Below, one piece after another: positions 1 to 12,180 of a stretch of DNA of 64,000 nt. Source of the DNA: Onthophagus taurus (taxonomy: Eukaryota; Arthropoda; Insecta; Coleoptera; Scarabaeidae). The notes under the pieces are model-generated. The model was not told where the DNA came from, searched no databases, and saw nothing but the letters and a program-made list of their open reading frames with translations. The translations under genes were made by a program, and so were the position numbers. The first letter of the stretch is position 1. Every line of letters starts with the position of its first letter. The stretch lies in the NCBI RefSeq assembly GCF_036711975.1, contig NC_091970.1, forward strand, positions 7,013,501 through 7,077,500, written 5' to 3'.

Positions 1-2
1 CC

Positions 3-3000
3 CCAATTAGAATATCACCAACGCTTAGGCAGGTATCTCCAGTGAGATTGCAAGAATATGTCCCATACGTTGATCCGTGCCCGGAAAGTGAAGCTCTTGT
101 AGAGAAGTATAAAACGCCGCCGCCACCAAGAGTAGCAACACCCCCAAGAAAAATAGCAACGCCGCCTCCCCAGCCAAAAAGAAAAACGCTTAAGCTACCA
201 GCTAGAGCCAGACCGAAAAAGCTTAAACCAACAAAACCTGTGCCGGTACCAAAAGCTCCCCCCACACCACCTCCGCCCGCCCCTCAAAGTCCGCCCAAAA
301 AAATAGAAAAAACCTTTCAAGAAAAAGTTGCTGAAATGCACGAACAATTTAAAGATCTCTATTCTAGTTTAGTTGAAGAGGAAGATTCGACTTGCCACGG
401 TGGGATGACACCTCAAGGAAGACCTTCTCCGTATTTCTCACCAACGACTCCTCCCCTTCCTCCTCCGCGACGTCGTTCCCCAACTCCATCTCCTCCACGT
501 CCTACAATGCCCGATATATTCGATCTTTCATACGGTGCCGAATGGGATACCGAACCGGAATTCGTAGATGAATCCAGCGCTTATTCACCTCAACAATTTG
601 ACCAATCTAATGACTACTTCTTTTTCACCGAAACCGAATTGCCTTATTCCAGTCCTCCGCCGATAACTCCGGAACAAGTTCAACCTGAAATTTCTGTTGT
701 TCCTTGCGGAGGACCCTCTACGCCAGTCTCACCGCCTCGTCAATATCTTGCATTGCCGCCACCGCCACCGCCACCTCCGCCTTGCACTTGCTCATCTGCT
801 GCCGCGCCCGTTCCTATCGCAACTCCACCCAGCGTGCCTAAAGTTGTCGCTTCAATTACATCAGTAACTTCAGTAACAGTTTCACAACCGCATTCCCCAT
901 TACTAACGATGGAAGAGAGGCGATATGCTGCCTCATTCAAAGATCCCGAACAAGCGGCGTTAATGAAGAGGGTTTTGAAACTTGTTAGAAGTCCCGGGGA
1001 GGGTTCTCCTGTTTGCCCCGAAAATTTTTTCCCCGAATTGGAAGGACAAACTATTAATATAGTTGATTCGCCACCAGAGCTAATTGATGATTTAGATTTT
1101 TATGATGCTACTCCAGATCAATCGTTTGATTTTAGAGATTTTGCACCAGAAGCGTCACCAGAAGTTAAAGGTTAGTACATTTAATTTAATTCAATATTTT
1201 CTGATTGATAACATTATCTAGACTTCTTCATCTTAAGCAGTTCCTTATCTTCTACTAGCAATAGTTAGCTTTCTGCCAGCAGTATTTGGTTAACTAGAAG
1301 GAGGATATAGTCATCTATAAGCTATATCTTGTCTTCTGCCAGCAGCTGCCATTCATCTATAATGAGGAAGTCATCTTCAGTAGTACCTTATCTTCTGCTA
1401 ACAGTATTTAGCTTTCTGCCAGCAGTATCTAATTGACTAAAAGGAGGTTCTAGTCATGTATAAGCAATATCTTGTCTTCTGCCATACTCCTGGAAGAATG
1501 TTTTCTTTTCTTTTAGAATGAGGCTAATTTTTGACATAATCTGTTAGATATATAGATTGATGTATTTAATACGATTCTTTTTAGATACAAGAATAGCAGC
1601 AGCTATACAAAGTCAAGAAGCTGAATTAGGAATGGTCCCATGTTACGGGGCAGCATCAACCCAAGCAGTTGCTGGTACTCCAGATGACAGTTTTGAACTT
1701 TTAGAATATCAAGCTTACAAAGAAGCTCAAGAAGAAGCAATACGTGCCGGACAAGAACCGCAATTGCCGCCGCGATACATGAGACGTCCGGATGTTTTTG
1801 ATCTCTCTTCAGGAATGCCGTGCGAAGGGATAGGTGGTGGATTATATGATGTTGAGGAACCTGAAGATTTTAGAGACCAAGCAGTTTTATCGCCTCCGAG
1901 AACCCCACCTTGCGCTGCACAAGATCATCTTATATACGAAGGTGATGCCCCGGAATATTATTCTCCGGACGGGGTGGAAATAGAAGAAATAGAAGAAGTG
2001 GATGTAAGATATTCGCCTCCTCCTCAACAAATTCAAATGCCGGGAGCTGAAAGAGTTTGTGTTAGTCCAGAACAAACTCCAGCAGTTCCTCAAGCAGTTA
2101 GTCAAGGAGTATGTCCGGGGGTTTCTCAAGCCCCGAGACAATCGTTTAGACCGTCGTATCCACAAATTTCGCCAGATCAAGGTTTTTTTACTTAATTAGT
2201 TATTAATAATAAAATTAATAAATAAACGTTTTAGGTCCAATTGATGAAATGTTATTTAAATCGCAAATTTTAATGGCGGCGTCTCCTGAATTTAAAAAGT
2301 CAATGACAGTGCGTCCCGGATCGATCAAGGGAAAATCTCGAGTGGTAAGACGTGGTGTTATGCCGATGTTGCATCCGGATATTCCCGAAGAAGGTGAAGG
2401 GTCATACGGACATCCATCACTGCGTTCACGTCCAAGACGTCAGCGGGAATTACAACCATGCGGTGCTTATGTAGCTCCAACTGGTGTAGAGACAGCCGCA
2501 GCACAACGTGCCGCAGAAGAAGAGCGTCGCGCTCAAATACTTTACACTCCAACCAAGGATAGTAGACCTGCGAAAAGAAGACGAAGACCAACTAGAAAAG
2601 GGAGAAAAATCGACTTTGATGAGGGTGTAGAGTGGTATAGTAATTTGCCTCCAGAAGTCCAAGAAGTAATTATGGCAGAGGGTATGAGCCCGCCTAGTCC
2701 GGAATATCTTCCGGAAGATTTATTGGGAGAGAGACGACAAGGACAATTTTACGCGCCTAGAAGTATAATGGATGTTTCTATTGAAGAAAGATTACCCAAA
2801 CCCATGTCACCTGAGGAGTATTATGGAATACCGTCGTTTAGACGGAGATCTTCACCAAAACCCATACCTAAACCTCTTTCCCCATGGCGAGTTGATCTCG
2901 GAAGTGGCCGCCAAGATTTAATTATTTGTACACAACCAGCTGATTTTGTTGGAAGTCCAGATGTTGCGAATATACCTGACGAATATGAAGCACCTGATTC

Positions 3001-5981
3001 TTTAGGAACTGACGCCCCTTGTCTCGGTGGTAAACTAATTCACCTTCATTCATTTTTCCTCTGTTTACCGTTTCCCATCCCTAAGGTTATGTCCCGATTA
3101 CTCCTCCTCGCGTTGTATCCCCGTTGGTATTACAACCAAGTCCTCAAAGAGCTTTTGGTCCTTCCCGTCCATCTCCGGGATATCAACCACCAGTTCGACG
3201 TTTACCTCCAGCAGCAATCATAGCCGCTAATAGGCAATATCAAGAATTACTCCAAGACACTCCTCCAGATGCTTTACCACCATGTGCTATGGGGGCACCT
3301 TGTGGAATTGCTGATGTAACCCCGCCACTTGCTTTACAAGGACCATCAAGTCCTCATACTCCAAGAAGAACACCACCACACTTCTATCAAGGAATTGGAC
3401 CTGCGGATATTTATGAAGATGATCCATGTTTGCTACCTCCATCGCCTTTATCACCTATGAGTCAAATGAGGCAAGCTGTTGCACAAGCTGCCGGAAGAAG
3501 AGGTATAAAACGAACGAAACCCCGGCGAAGAATTTCGGCTCCACGTTTAACTAGAATCGAACAAGAAGAGGATGTGGTTAGTCCACCACCTCGCATGCCC
3601 ACTCCACCACTTCGCATGCCCACTCCACCATTAAGAATTCCTACCCCCCCTCCGCTACCTCCTTGTGGGCCAGCTCCTGTTTACGGTCCACCTACATTTG
3701 ACGCACATATACAAGAAATGATAGCTGATGTTAATGTAGATTTCGATGAGAATGATATCGCTGGTAGTACAGCAATATGTCCACCTCCCAAAATGGACGT
3801 CCCCTGGCAACTTCTTCAAAAACAATTTCAAGTGCTTGGTGGGATTGACGATTTTGCGGACATGGCGGATGTTGCGCAATATGTTTCGCCTCCAAGAACG
3901 CCTTCACCTCTTCGTCGATCCAAATCACCTCCTAGTGGACCACCATGTCCACCTCGTTATAGTCCAGATTTTCCATGTGATGTTAGAAGTCCTGTTGATG
4001 TTTATGGCGCACCCGATTTTATAGGTAAAGATAAAAATAAATAATTGTAGCATTCCTATTTAATGGTTTTAATTTTAGGTTCCCCCGAGGATCCGTTTAA
4101 TGTCGCTTTTGAAGGCTATTCACCTCCTGGATATGAAGGTAATGTTATACAATACAGTAAAAATATATTAGGTATTTAGAAACCGTGGCAATAATTCAAG
4201 ATTTTCAATAATAACATATTATTTAGAAACCGAGGCAGAAGTTCTAGTTCTTAAAATAAAATCAACTTTTCTTTAATACAAATGCGTTACTTAAGCCGAG
4301 GGAGCCATGCTAGGTTGTTTTTCATTGAACTAAATGATTGTAGCGCCTCGCCCGCAAGCGACCTCGACGATTTGTGCCCTAAATGTGTTGGTAAAGATGC
4401 TTAATTTCCTATAAGGAGACTTTTACTCTCATTCCGCCGAGGTCGCTTGCGGGCGAGGCGCTGGATTTGATACAAAAACACGAAATCGCTATTCGGGAAG
4501 ATTGTAGCGCCTCGCCCGCAAGCGACCTCGGCGAAATAAGAGTCACAACCTTCTTATAGGAGACTTTGTATCCTTACCAAGATATATAAAGAACGATTTT
4601 GCCTCAAATCGCCGAGGTCGCTTGCGGACGAGGCGCTAGATTTGATATAGAAACACGAAATCGTCTATTCGGGAAGATTGTAGCGCCTCGCCCGCAAGCG
4701 ACCTCGGCGGAGTGAGAGTAAAGTCTTATAGAAGACTTTACATATTTACTTTAATTGAGGTTTTCGTTTACTCGAAATTATATTTAATGATTTAAATATT
4801 TTTGAATAGGACCAATAACACCTCCAAGAATGGCTTCTCCAGTTCAAGCAGTTCCTGCGGCATATTCAGTTCCTGAACCCAGATTGAGTCCGGTGAAATA
4901 CAGATCACCTTCACCACCGGCAGGATCGCCAGAATTCAGGAGAAGAGTTGAACAGCATGTACCAACAAGGTACAAAAAAAGGCGACGACGAGCACCAGTA
5001 CGTGCTATGGCACCTGTATCTGAGGCTGTAACACCACAATACGAATCGCCAATGAGGTCACCATTAAGACCGCGATCTTCTTCACCTCGGTTAGTTAATA
5101 ACTTACTCTAAACTGTGTAAATTTCAAAAACGCGTTGTTATATTTTTAGGTATTCGTCTTCACCAAGCACACCTCCACGGGATATTTTCGAGGATCAATT
5201 GTTTTATCCAAATATGATGTTTGAGGACGATGCACCAGAGTTTATTCGAACTCCTGAAGCACCAATCGCTATTTGTTCCCCGGGAGGTATATTCGGTGAG
5301 GAAGATATAACACAAGGTTATCGCAGTCCTGAACCTTGTTCTCCGGAAGAGGAACTGTTTTTCACACCACCACAATTTCCGGAATCGCCTTGTCGATCTC
5401 CAGTATATTCGCCAGTTAGAACGCCAGTAAGACAACCAGCTCCACCTCGAATTTCACCACGAAGAGCAACTCCTCCAAGAATACGAACTCCACCACAACA
5501 ACCAGCTCGAATCTCATCACCTAGAGCTGTAACTCCACCACCAGTAGCTCGAATTCCATCGCCAAGAGCCAGAACTCCACCGATAATAGTTCCCTGTGGA
5601 AGTCCGGGACCATCACCAGGATTTATGGAAAGAGTTCGTCAACACCAACCGGTGCGAAGAAGACGACAAAGACGTCTAGGAACGCCTGGAATAATGGATT
5701 CAATCCAAGAAACGGCAAATATCGAAAGGACACCGGCATTACCACCTGCTTTTCAAAGGAGCGCACAAGTTACTTTCACTCCACGGCAGTTTTCTCCACA
5801 GACTCCTCCATGGGCTCGTAGTGCTGATGCACCACTATCGTCGTTACCCGATTGGTTGGACGATATTGACGTTGCAGACGATTATGAAGCTGTAGCGACT
5901 TGTAATGCCCCGTGTCATGCTGTTGTAGATACCAGTCCGATTCCGGAAGACCAACCGACAACGAATTTCGAATGGTTGTGA
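3..5981 (+). CDS. Giant proline-rich repetitive protein, C-terminal part (unknown function)
   Basis: Seven exons read in one continuous frame: 3-1170, 1585-2181, 2235-3029, 3086-4024, 4079-4138, 4810-5089 and 5150-5981 (TGA). Together they give 1556 residues; the 5' end is cut by the window edge. All junctions have GT and AG. The first five introns are phase 1 and the last is phase 2. The protein is dominated by SPP, TPP and PSPR-like stretches with poly-proline runs near nt 755-780, scattered acidic patches, and basic clusters near nt 4970 and 5650. Short motifs recur: FDLS preceded by D-I/V (near nt 515 and 1795), DAPE (near 1945 and 5230), and a PCG motif. I see no enzyme fold, signal peptide or membrane segment in this part. 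An AATAAA lies at 6067-6072. I do not recognise the family. It could be a disordered nuclear or structural protein; that is a guess from composition only. Confidence 0.82.
1171..1584 (+). repeat. Intron 1 of the proline-rich gene with an imperfect direct duplication
   Basis: The intron holds two related blocks, about 1250-1360 and 1385-1500. They share phrases such as TTCTGCCAGCAGTAT, AGAAGGAGG and TATCTTGTCTTCTGCCA in the same order. This is a local tandem duplication of about 130 bp with no coding potential. Confidence 0.6.
4341..4709. repeat. Five alternating copies of a GC-rich inverted-repeat module
   Basis: Within intron 5 of the proline-rich gene a module with core CCTCGCCCGCAAGCGACCTC occurs at about 4341-4366 (+), 4435-4462 (-), 4505-4533 (+), 4610-4637 (-) and 4681-4709 (+). 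Orientation alternates strictly, so neighbouring copies can pair as GC-rich hairpins in DNA or pre-mRNA. Spacers also share the phrase ATAAGGAGACTTT or its relatives. The GC content is far above the surrounding intron. Function unknown. Confidence 0.85.
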
Positions 5982-6111
5982 TGGTAATCAAGATTTTATG
6001 GCTATACGATCATGTTTTTATTTATTGATATTTTTTTCTATTTTCATTATTTTACAATATGTTATGAATAAATATATATATATGATTAAAATGTACCGAA
6101 TCATGTTGAAT

Positions 6112-7160
6112 TGAAAAGAAAATTAAAAATGCTTTAAAATGAGTCCAAACTCAATGGGGTTATCTTTAAAGATAACTGAGATACCAAGCGTTATAACTCA
6201 TTTAAAAAAACAAGATGGCGGCTTCTTCTTTGTTAAAGTTAACCTAACTTTTTTGTTTTTTAACAAAAATATAGGGTGTTTGGTATCAAATAAAAGCGAT
6301 TTTAATCGAGATTACGAATTTGATGTTATCTTGATTTTAAAGAAAAATTTTTTTTAGTATTTGCGTGTAAAGTGTCATAAATCATGTTTTATTGCAGAGA
6401 AAATCAAAAATGCTTTAAAATGAGTCTAAACTCGATGGGGTTACCTTTAAAATTAACTGAGATACAAAGAAATATAATAATAATAAAGAAACAAAATGGC
6501 GGCTTCCTCTTTGTAAGTTAACCTAACTTTTTCGATTTTTATCGTAAATATGGGGTGTTTGGTATCAAATAAAAGCGATTTTAATCGAGATTACGAATTT
6601 GATGTTATCTTGATTTTAAAGAAAAATGTTTTTTAGTATTTGCGTGTAAAGTGTCATAAATCATGTTTTATTGCAGAGAAAATCAAAAATGCTTTAAAAT
6701 GAGTCTAAACTCGATGGGGTTACCTTTAAAATTAACTGAGATACAAAGAAATATAATAATAACAAAGAAACAAAATGGCGGCTTTCTCTTTGTCAAAGTT
6801 AACCTAACTTTTTTGTTTTTTAACGCAAATATGGAGTGTTTGGTATCAAATAAAAGCGATTTTAACCGAGATTACGACTTTGATTATTATTACAATAAAA
6901 AACAAGATGGCGGCTTCTTTTTTGTCAAAGTTAACCTAACTTTTTTGTTTTTTAACGCAAATATGGAGTGTTTGGTATCAAATAAAAGCGATTTTAATCG
7001 AGATTACGAATTTGATTATAATTACAATAAAAAACAAGATGGCGGCTTCTTTTTTGACAAAGTTAACCTAACTTTTTTGTTTTTTAACGCAAATATGGAG
7101 TGTTTGGTATCAAATAAAAGCGATTTTAATCGTGATTACGAATTTGACATCGACAGTCTT
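6112..7160. repeat. Left array of a dispersed repeat flanking the IR gene
   Basis: Tandem copies begin near 6112 with a period of about 280 bp (ATGG phase at 6215, 6496, 6775), then shorten to 132-bp subunits (6775, 6907, 7039). Each copy carries an AAAATGGCGGC or AAGATGGCGGC box, a GTTAACCTAACTTTT block and a TTTGGTATCAAATAAAAGCGATTT block. The same repeat recurs in opposite orientation at 9985-10770, and a fragment lies near 37741. It is non-coding repeat DNA, although the 132-bp subunits happen to stay open in one frame. Confidence 0.85.
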
Positions 7161-7450
7161 TAATTTTTTCAATGTTGTTTGTAGGGGTTTCTTAACCACC
7201 TTATCTGGATCAAATTATTGCCTTAACTTTAGTACCGTATAAAGTGTAATCGGAACGTTTTTAATTTAATTTTTAAAATATGTATCTTTTGTTACATTCT
7301 ATAAAAAGACACTTCTAGAAAATCCTAAGTAAGGATAAATACTTGTACATAATTTTGACATTAAAAGTTGTTTGTTCTCCCATTAATACATAATAGATAA
7401 CCCTAAACACTTTATAAAAGGAAAATATATCCACAATAAAATTTCTAATC

Positions 7451-7766
7451 ATGTTCCTTGTACTCATGTTCGTCTTATTATTAAATATGAACTGTTCAAA
7501 AACCATAAATACAAATTTAAACGGTTTAATAATTAATATAACAATGTTTCAAAGACCACCAACTGCGTTTATTAACACAAAGATTTTTGGTAAATTTTTG
7601 AAAGGTTTAGACGACGCCGTTTTCGAAAATATGGCGAAATATTTAAACTTTACCCCAAATTTTTTGTCAGTATCTGATACTTACGATTACGGATATCGTT
7701 TATTCGACCGTTTTGTTGGAGCTTTAGGAGACGTTGTTTATAAAAGAACAAATATAGCAGGAAACG
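7451..7766 (+). CDS. Duplicated IR first exon (alternative first exon or remnant)
   Basis: This open exon encodes a hydrophobic signal-like start (about 14 residues), then directly a segment resembling the end of the next gene's first exon. Shared features include RPPTAF against REPTAL, GGLDGM-like GLDDAV, YLNFT, and GDVVYK against GDIVYK. It ends in a GTAGGT donor at 7767 after one base of a glycine codon, the same phase as the donor at 8682. It lacks the roughly 170 residues of amino-terminal domain present in the neighbour. It could splice to the shared exon at 8995, giving a short-form receptor, or be the remnant of a tandem duplicate that lost its last exon. The frame is intact; no transcript evidence is available here. 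Confidence 0.5.
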
Positions 7767-7906
7767 GTAGGTATAAAGGCTGTTTTTGAAAGGTGATATA
7801 ATAAAAAAAATAATAAAAACATAAATCGATTTGAGGAACCCCCATTAATAATTCAATAACGAGAATGAAATGTTAAAAAAATTTCTTTGCTGAGAAAAAA
7901 GTTAAA

Positions 7907-9932
7907 ATGAATTTATTGCTAAAAGTGTTTGGGTTAATTTTAATTTCACCCATAATTTTGGGACGTTTTAAAAATAACGGTGAAGTTATTAAATTTATTG
8001 ATAACTATTTTTCGAATCAACAAATGGTGAATGTTTTGATTCCAAATTCATCTGCATCTAGAAATATTAACATATTTTTAAGGTTTTTGCACCGCGAGTT
8101 AAACAAATCTTACGTGATTAATGTGAAAGATCCGCAATCGAAAGGATTTTTGTGTTTTATAAACAATTTGAATCAAATTAATTTAAATCATAAACAAATA
8201 TTTCCCATTTTAAACGGAGAATACATCATTTTTTACGATACAAAAAATTTTAATCCATCTAAAATCATGGAAAAAATTGTTGATAAAATCTGGAAACAAT
8301 TTAACATTTTAAAATTCGTTCTAATATCTTGTGGGTATTATTTTCAAAGTCCTGCGTTAAACATAAATTTTTCAAAACGTTCTAATTTGAAATTAACGTA
8401 TAATTTACATGGAGAAAACGTGAAATTTACCATATTTGAAAGAGAACCTACGGCTCTTTACGGAAAAACGCAAATCCATACAGGAGAAAATCTCAAAATT
8501 TCTGGGGGATTTGGTGGTTTAGATGGAATGGTTCTCAATAATTTAGTTCAATACCTAAATTTTACCCTCATAATCCAACCTCCTTCCGACGGATTTGGTT
8601 ACGGATGGAAATCCTCAAACGGAGAATTTTTCGGTTCATTAGGCGATATTGTTTATAAAAACTCTCAAATTTCAATCAATGGTTAATATTTATAGTGCAG
8701 TAAAACCTCGATATAACAGAACTCATTAGAAAAGATATTTTCAAACAAAATATATAAAATATCCTTTGTAACACGATTAATACAAACATTTCAATTTTGG
8801 CAATGTCAACAATGTTTTGAACATTCTTAAGATGTTCAAAATGACCTAAGGAACACGATGAGTACACAAAATTCAAATTTGGCAGTATCAAAAAAAATTA
8901 CGCGATTGCAAAGAGTTATTTCCTTAGCTACATTATATCGAGCTTTCACTGTATCGAAATAAATAAAAAATTAATTTTATTCATTTCATTTCAGGTCGAT
9001 TTTTAATGAGCTACAAAACCGATGAAATCGAATTCACTCATTTCATTCGAAGCGATGAACTTTGCGTTATTGTACCAAAAGCAAAGAAAATACCGCAATG
9101 GTTAATGATGTTTCATTGTTTCTCGGCAATAACTTGGATAATAATTATAATAACATTTCTTATCTCTTGGTTTACGTGGTACTTTTTAAGATCGCAAAAG
9201 AGGGATGTAATCGTCGCTTTTATTGAAACGTTCTCTTTGATGATTTCGATTCCGTTAAAACTTCGTAAAAAAATATCCGAGAGGATATTTTTAATCGGTT
9301 GCCTAGGTTTTAATGTAATTATGGTTGGCATTTTCCAAGGAAGTTTAGTAACTTCGTTTAGCGTGGTTTCTTATTATTCAGATATAAACAGTTTAATCGA
9401 TTTAGAAAAATCCGATTTACCCATTTCTACTTCTTTAGATGTTTTTCGAAACGACACCAAATTGATGATAAATTTATCAAAAAGAACTGTTTTATCAAAT
9501 TATAATAGCTCAATGGAACGAGCTGCTTATTACGGAGATGTAGCCGCTGTTGAAAGAAGAGATGACGCAGAACTCCTTATGAAAACGGTTTATTTAAACG
9601 ACGATGGTTCACCACGTTTACACATAGTCGGGGATTGTCCAACGGTAAATTATTTGGTGTACATCGTTCCAAAAGGATCCCCATATCTACCCGCATTTAA
9701 TTTAGCCATCAATCACTTTTGGGAGGCTGGATTATTAGATAAATGGTATAATGACGCCATAGATTTTATGATCATGTACAGTGTGTATAATAAGAACTTT
9801 AAAATCAACGACGAATTAGCTTTTAATATGGGCGATGTGCAAACTGCTTTTTATATTTTAATATTTGGGTTATTTGTGTCATTTTTAATTTTTATTTTTG
9901 AAATTATCACTAAAACCGAGAAATCGAAATAA
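7907..9932 (+). CDS. Divergent ionotropic receptor (IR family), two exons
   Basis: Exons 7907-8681 and 8995-9932 join in phase 1 to give 570 residues, a normal IR length. Exon 1 starts with a signal-like hydrophobic stretch and contains the amino-terminal region plus the first half of the ligand-binding domain (S1). Exon 2 encodes FIRSDELCVIVPK and IPQW leading into membrane segment 1 (about residues 295-325), a second membrane segment with FNVIMVGIFQGSLV (about 355-380), the S2 half, and a last membrane helix (about 543-562). This is the order of ionotropic glutamate receptor-like channels. Insect IRs of this divergent type usually detect odours or tastants in sensory neurons; the ligand cannot be read from sequence. 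An AATAAA at 9928-9933 overlaps the stop codon. Confidence 0.88.
8698..8951. mobile_element. Tigger/pogo-like MITE in the IR intron
   Basis: The left end reads CAGTAAAACCTCGATATAAC and the right end, reverse-complemented, CAGTGAAAGCTCGATATAAT. These are imperfect terminal inverted repeats about 20 bp long, of the kind seen in pogo/Tigger elements. The element is about 254 bp, carries no ORF, and fills most of the 313-bp intron between the two IR exons. A TA follows the right end; the left flank is TG, so the target duplication is not perfect. Confidence 0.65.
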
Positions 9933-9984
9933 AAAATTAAGTTTAATTACAATGAATTAATTTATAAATTAAAAATTGCGTCCA

Positions 9985-10770
9985 TTATCTTACTTAGTTT
10001 ATTTCAAATTCGTAATCTACATTAAAATCCCTTTTATTTGATACCAAACACCCTATATTTTCGTTAAAAAACAAAAAAGTTAGGTTAACTTTGACAAAGA
10101 GAAAGCCGCCATTTTGTTTTATTATTATTATTATTATATTTCTTTGCATCTCAGTTAATTTTAAAGGTAACCCCATCGAGTTTAGACTCATTTTAAAGCA
10201 TTTTTAATTTTCTCTAACATGATTTATGACAGTTTAGACACAAATACTAAAAAATATTTTTCCTTAAAATCAAGATAACATCAAATTCGTAATCTCGGTT
10301 AAAATCGCTTTTATTTGATACCCAAAACCCCATATTTACGATAAAAAACAAAAAAGTTAGGTTAACTTTAACAAAGAAGAAGCCGCCATTTTGTTTTTTT
10401 ATTATTATTATATTTATCTGTATCTCAGTTAATTTTAAAGGTAACCCCATCAAGTTTAGACTCATTTTAAAGCATTTTTAATTTTCTCTAACATGATTTA
10501 TGACATTTTAGACACAAATACTAAAAAATATTTTTCCTTAAAATCAAGATAACATCAAATTCGTAATCTCGGTTAAAATCGCTTTTATTTGATACCAAAC
10601 ATCCCATATTTACGATAAAAATCGAAAAAGTTAGGTTAACTTTGACAAAGAAGAAGCCGCCATTTTGTTTATTTTTATTGTTGTCATATCTATTCGTATC
10701 TCAGTTAATTTTAAAGCTAACCCCATCGAGTTTGGACTCATTTTAAAGCATTTTTAATTTTCTTTGCAAT
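9985..10770. repeat. Right array of the IR-flanking repeat, inverted
   Basis: Three copies of the repeat at 6112-7160 occur here in reverse orientation with a period of about 275 bp. Each carries GCCGCCATTTTG (near 10105, 10379 and 10651), GTTAGGTTAACTTT, and a terminal block reading GAGTTTAGACTCATTTTAAAGC or close. With the left array this places the IR locus between inverted repeats about 3 kb apart. Confidence 0.85.
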
Positions 10771-11800
10771 CCAAAATGATTCAGGACTTTTTAGATTAAA
10801 ATCCAAACCAAATATTTTTTGTCTATGAGGAAATGAAAGGAAAACAAGATGAGCTGGAATACTTCGACCTACTCGTCTCCATGAGACTACTAAAAAATTC
10901 TTTAAGTAGAACCATGTCCAGAAATGTTGCAGCAATGTAGCTGAAGAGTTACATCTCTCCTTAGCTACTTATTATTAACTTATTAAGAAATTATTAATGT
11001 TAGATCTGTCGCTTAATTTTAATCACCAACTGCGCCAGTATGACCAAAATTCCAATCTTAATGGGCAGCTTTAATACGAAATTTAGGTTAATCCAACACC
11101 TTCCGAAAGTGTTTTCCATTTTATCAAAGTTAACAAACCAAAATAATCATATTTTATGTATATAATAATATCAGCGTTGAGTTGTAAAAGAAAATTAGTT
11201 AAAAGGTTATTAAATTTGCTACATACCACAAAAATTGCTTCTTTTATCATGTGAACAAGAAGATTTCCAGCCCCTTGGTAGTTCAATGAAGATGCTTAGC
11301 CTTACGGGTTGTTTGATTATGAAGGAATTTTTGGTAGACTAAATCTGGTTTTGATTGTAAAACTAAAAATAAGAATAATACAATGTTGTGAAAAAAATTT
11401 GTTAAAAAAGATGCTAATTAAGTTGCCTACCTTGAGTTAATTTGGAACTAAAATCATTTTTGCAACATAACCAAAAAAGTTTTCATCTTCAAATAGACCT
11501 TAACCACCCCATTTATATTTATTTACATGTACATTTAAAAGCCACTTATACAAGAACAAGAAGGGTGATGGGCATTCAGATGTGAACCACGGGCGGGCAT
11601 CAAAACACAAGTGTCCCCTTTTGTTTAAAGATGTACGAAAAAAAAAGGGGTGGAAACTCTAAAAATCTTTTAAGCTGGGGGGTTGGAGAGTTTAATTGCC
11701 CCCCTCCCGAAAACAAAAAGAAATAAATAAATAAAACGATCGAGTCTCGTTCTAGGGGGGAAGAACACCCAAGATAGAGAATTGTCAACAACACATTCAA
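10771..11800. other. No gene seen
   Basis: AT-rich intergenic sequence. Short open frames on the minus strand have no family features, and I see no transposon ends or tandem structure. Confidence 0.6.
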
Positions 11801-12180
11801 CGTTTTACCTCGCTGCCTAAAGGTAGCGCTGTTTCAGTCCCGCTGATGGCGACCGTCGAATAACAACCGAGAGTCGAAAGGGACCACTATATTTTTTTCA
11901 TTTTATTTATCCCTTCAAGCAAAATTAAAAAAATAAATAATAACACGAAAAAAAACGGGCAAAAGGGGTTAATTTCAAGTGTGGTTTCGGTGCGGGTTTA
12001 TTATTATTTTCAAAGTGCTTCAAAAAAATTTCTTGCTACGTTTCATCGTAAATCCTCGAGGAGCGATGTCCCCAATGTGAAACCAGTACCCGTGTGTTTA
12101 TGTTTTCCCGTACGAAAATAGAGTATTTCGGATACTTATCGTCTTATTCCTACGAACCAACGATTTTAAAAGTAAGTACC
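11801..12180 (+). promoter_or_regulatory. GC-richer island, candidate promoter and 5' exon (possibly Axin)
   Basis: A block rich in CpG contains AGGTAGCGCTGT at 11821-11832 followed by the initiator-like TCAGTC (A at 11836), and ends in an exon-like stretch with a good donor GTAAGT at about 12172. No ORF follows. It could be a non-coding first exon of Axin about 10 kb upstream of the first coding exon, or of an unknown transcript. The same 12-base motif next to TCAGT occurs at 63640. Confidence 0.35.

Noticed and set aside
740..940. Glycine-rich minus-strand ORF
   Set aside because: It is the antisense shadow of the poly-proline codons in the real plus-strand exon.
6663..7163. 166-codon ORF with repeated NKKQDGGFF-like blocks
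   Set aside because: It is the 132-bp tandem repeat read in frame; 132 is a multiple of three, so an open unit stays open. Other copies, including the inverted array, have stops.
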